NCBI RefSeq assembly: GCF_002443255.2
Contig: NW_019211454.1
Span: 56,756,608 to 56,820,607 of the forward strand
Reading direction: 5' to 3'
DNA: 64,000 bases
Source: Varroa destructor
Lineage: Eukaryota; Arthropoda; Arachnida; Mesostigmata; Varroidae
Below, one piece after another: positions 62,431 through 64,000 of the stretch (positions within the stretch are counted from its first letter, which is position 1; each line of letters begins with the position of its first letter). Position numbers and translations under genes: made by a program. The notes under the pieces are model-generated. The model was not told the origin of the DNA. It saw only the letters and a list, made by a program, of their open reading frames with translations, and did no database searches.

Positions 62431-64000
62431 AACCCCTCTATGTTTATCAGGCTCGATTTGTATACATCTACTGACTGCCGAGAAGAAAAGGACGGGAAGA
62501 TTTGGTCATCTGTCGCAGGAAAAGAGCGCTCCGCGTCTTCCTTCTGGAAACAGTCATGCACGTGTAGATACCATTATGTAGTAACGATGTGATGTTAATA
62601 ACTGCCATGATATGCACGCGAATAGAGAAACAAGTACATGTGAGATCGTTTAGGTCCATGGCCAAGATTTAGGTCCGTCGCCTTAATAGGTTCGCAGAAC
62701 GCTCTGGATCTCAACGAAAGGTTATATTTTTGTCGAACGTGCAGACAATTATGGCGCGCTGTTGCTCGCATGAGCGGCACATCTACAGTGGGTATAATTT
62801 GATGAAGTCTCTGTGATTATACCTAAGGCAGGTTAATGTTCCAAAAATTTATCATACTGCATATAAGAGCGACACTGTAACAAAGTAAAGAAACCATAAT
62901 ATTTTACGTGTTTTCGAAATGGCCAGTAAACAAAGCTATAAAATTGCAGACTGACCGTTTATGGATGAACGAAAGTGGCAACCAAACAGCTCGTTCAATT
63001 ATTAACTTAGCGCTTTGAACGTGAGCCAGCACAGTTGTGCGCAAGCTTTCGGAACTTATGACCTGTGCCTCTGACGACCATATTCTATCAAATATCGATT
63101 TATATGTAATACGCACTGATGGAGAACTTAATGGATGTAAATCCAACTAATCCTCGCGTTGGCTTCAAGAACAGCTGCTGTTTCGTGCGGCGGATATTCT
63201 AAGTCACTACCCTCAGACGTTTTAATCGGAAATTCTGTTATCTCTACTAAGCTACCTTACGCCCACAGCTGTTGGGTCCAATTTAACTTCTATTCTTAAA
63301 ACTTCAATAGTAGACAATGAAACAGAGAAAAATCACAACAACTTATCTTCGCAAACAAAAATCATGATGAATTTCTGCCGTGGCTATCTCTGATCGATAA
63401 TGCGTCATTTGCTACTGTTATTATTTCCAAATACTGTGAAGTGTTTGTCTCTCTTAAAATATCTTCTTTTCATTGATCTAGAGAGAGGACAAACATAAAA
63501 GACGCAAAAGTCACACAGTAACAGAATAAGATTGAATAGAATACAGAAAATATGTACCAAATCAAATATTCAGTCTCGATTGTGTGTGTTCTTCGCGGCG
63601 TTGCGCATTTCTTCCGGCGCCGCAATCGGCGTCGCTGAAGTGGCTGAAGTAGAAATAAGACAAACAAATAGGCAAACCGACTTGGCGTGTCCAGGCAAAA
63701 AGATCTCTGTATCGATATGCGAGAGATAGCGAAATTGCCAGAATTGGAATGATCCTTGAAGCCAGAGTGATCGGAACACATAATCATATCAGGGCTAAAT
63801 ACGTGGCTGGCTATAATAGTACGAGCGATAGACTGCAACTGAGACCGTCCAACCATCCGGTATCAAGAGAACTGCAACGGCATGCATCTTGCCAGCAAGC
63901 TCGTTCTTTCGCCTGTGGTGGTTGGCAGCTGTGGGGGTGGCTGGCAGACGTCCAGGTGTGCGCGAGTCGTCTAGTGGCGATACTCGTAGTTTCCGCCACC
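62430..64000. other. Intergenic to window end, nothing recognised
   Basis: A minus-strand frame of 128 codons at 63470-63856 overlaps frames in other registers and has no known motif. Sequence becomes GC-richer after about 63.8 kb, which may herald another island outside the window. Confidence 0.4.

Noticed and set aside
1..64000. CRISPR arrays, bacterial operons, rRNA genes
   Set aside because: No regularly spaced direct repeats, no dense coding, no rRNA-like sequence; the window is eukaryotic in character.

Overview
This window looks like non-coding-rich nuclear DNA from an animal, probably an arthropod. Protein-coding sequence is sparse: only three short genes are well supported. Microsatellites are abundant, one gene has a TATA box plus a TCAGTC initiator of the arthropod type, poly(A) signals are AATAAA, and a decayed non-LTR retrotransposon is present. 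Nothing indicates a bacterium: there are no operons, no dense coding and no Shine-Dalgarno-led genes. I cannot name the species; a chelicerate such as a mite would fit but is a guess.

The main content is a same-strand series of three divergent helix-loop-helix (HLH) genes of the Id/extramacrochaetae type: a 3' fragment at 2-115, a complete 78-codon gene at 20696-20932, and a complete 72-codon gene at 35600-35818. All three consist of little more than helix 1, a loop and helix 2. The two complete genes have no basic DNA-binding region and the fragment does not reach that far. The proteins stop a few residues after helix 2. Their family predicts dominant-negative dimer partners of bHLH transcription factors. 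The three loops differ in length (about 10, 12 and 8 residues), so these are old or fast-evolving paralogues.

Layout: 1-500 is the end of HLH gene 1 and its 3' UTR. 500-6100 is mostly unremarkable, with one unexplained 245-codon minus-strand ORF. 6100-20500 is a long triplet-repeat-rich, GC-richer tract leading to the E-box cluster, TATA box and initiator of HLH gene 2 (20126-21322). 21340-34600 is mainly AT-rich, with GC-rich islands at 23.8-25.3 kb and 29.4-30.7 kb and a dead minus-strand LINE reverse transcriptase at about 31.1-32.4 kb. 34600-35820 is a GC-richer flank and HLH gene 3. From 35.8 kb to the end, triplet-rich GC islands (37.6-45.3, 50.7-51.9, 60.4-62.4 kb) alternate with AT-rich spacer, and no confident gene was found. 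The repeat-rich islands may hold cis-regulatory DNA for the HLH genes, but that is inference from position only.
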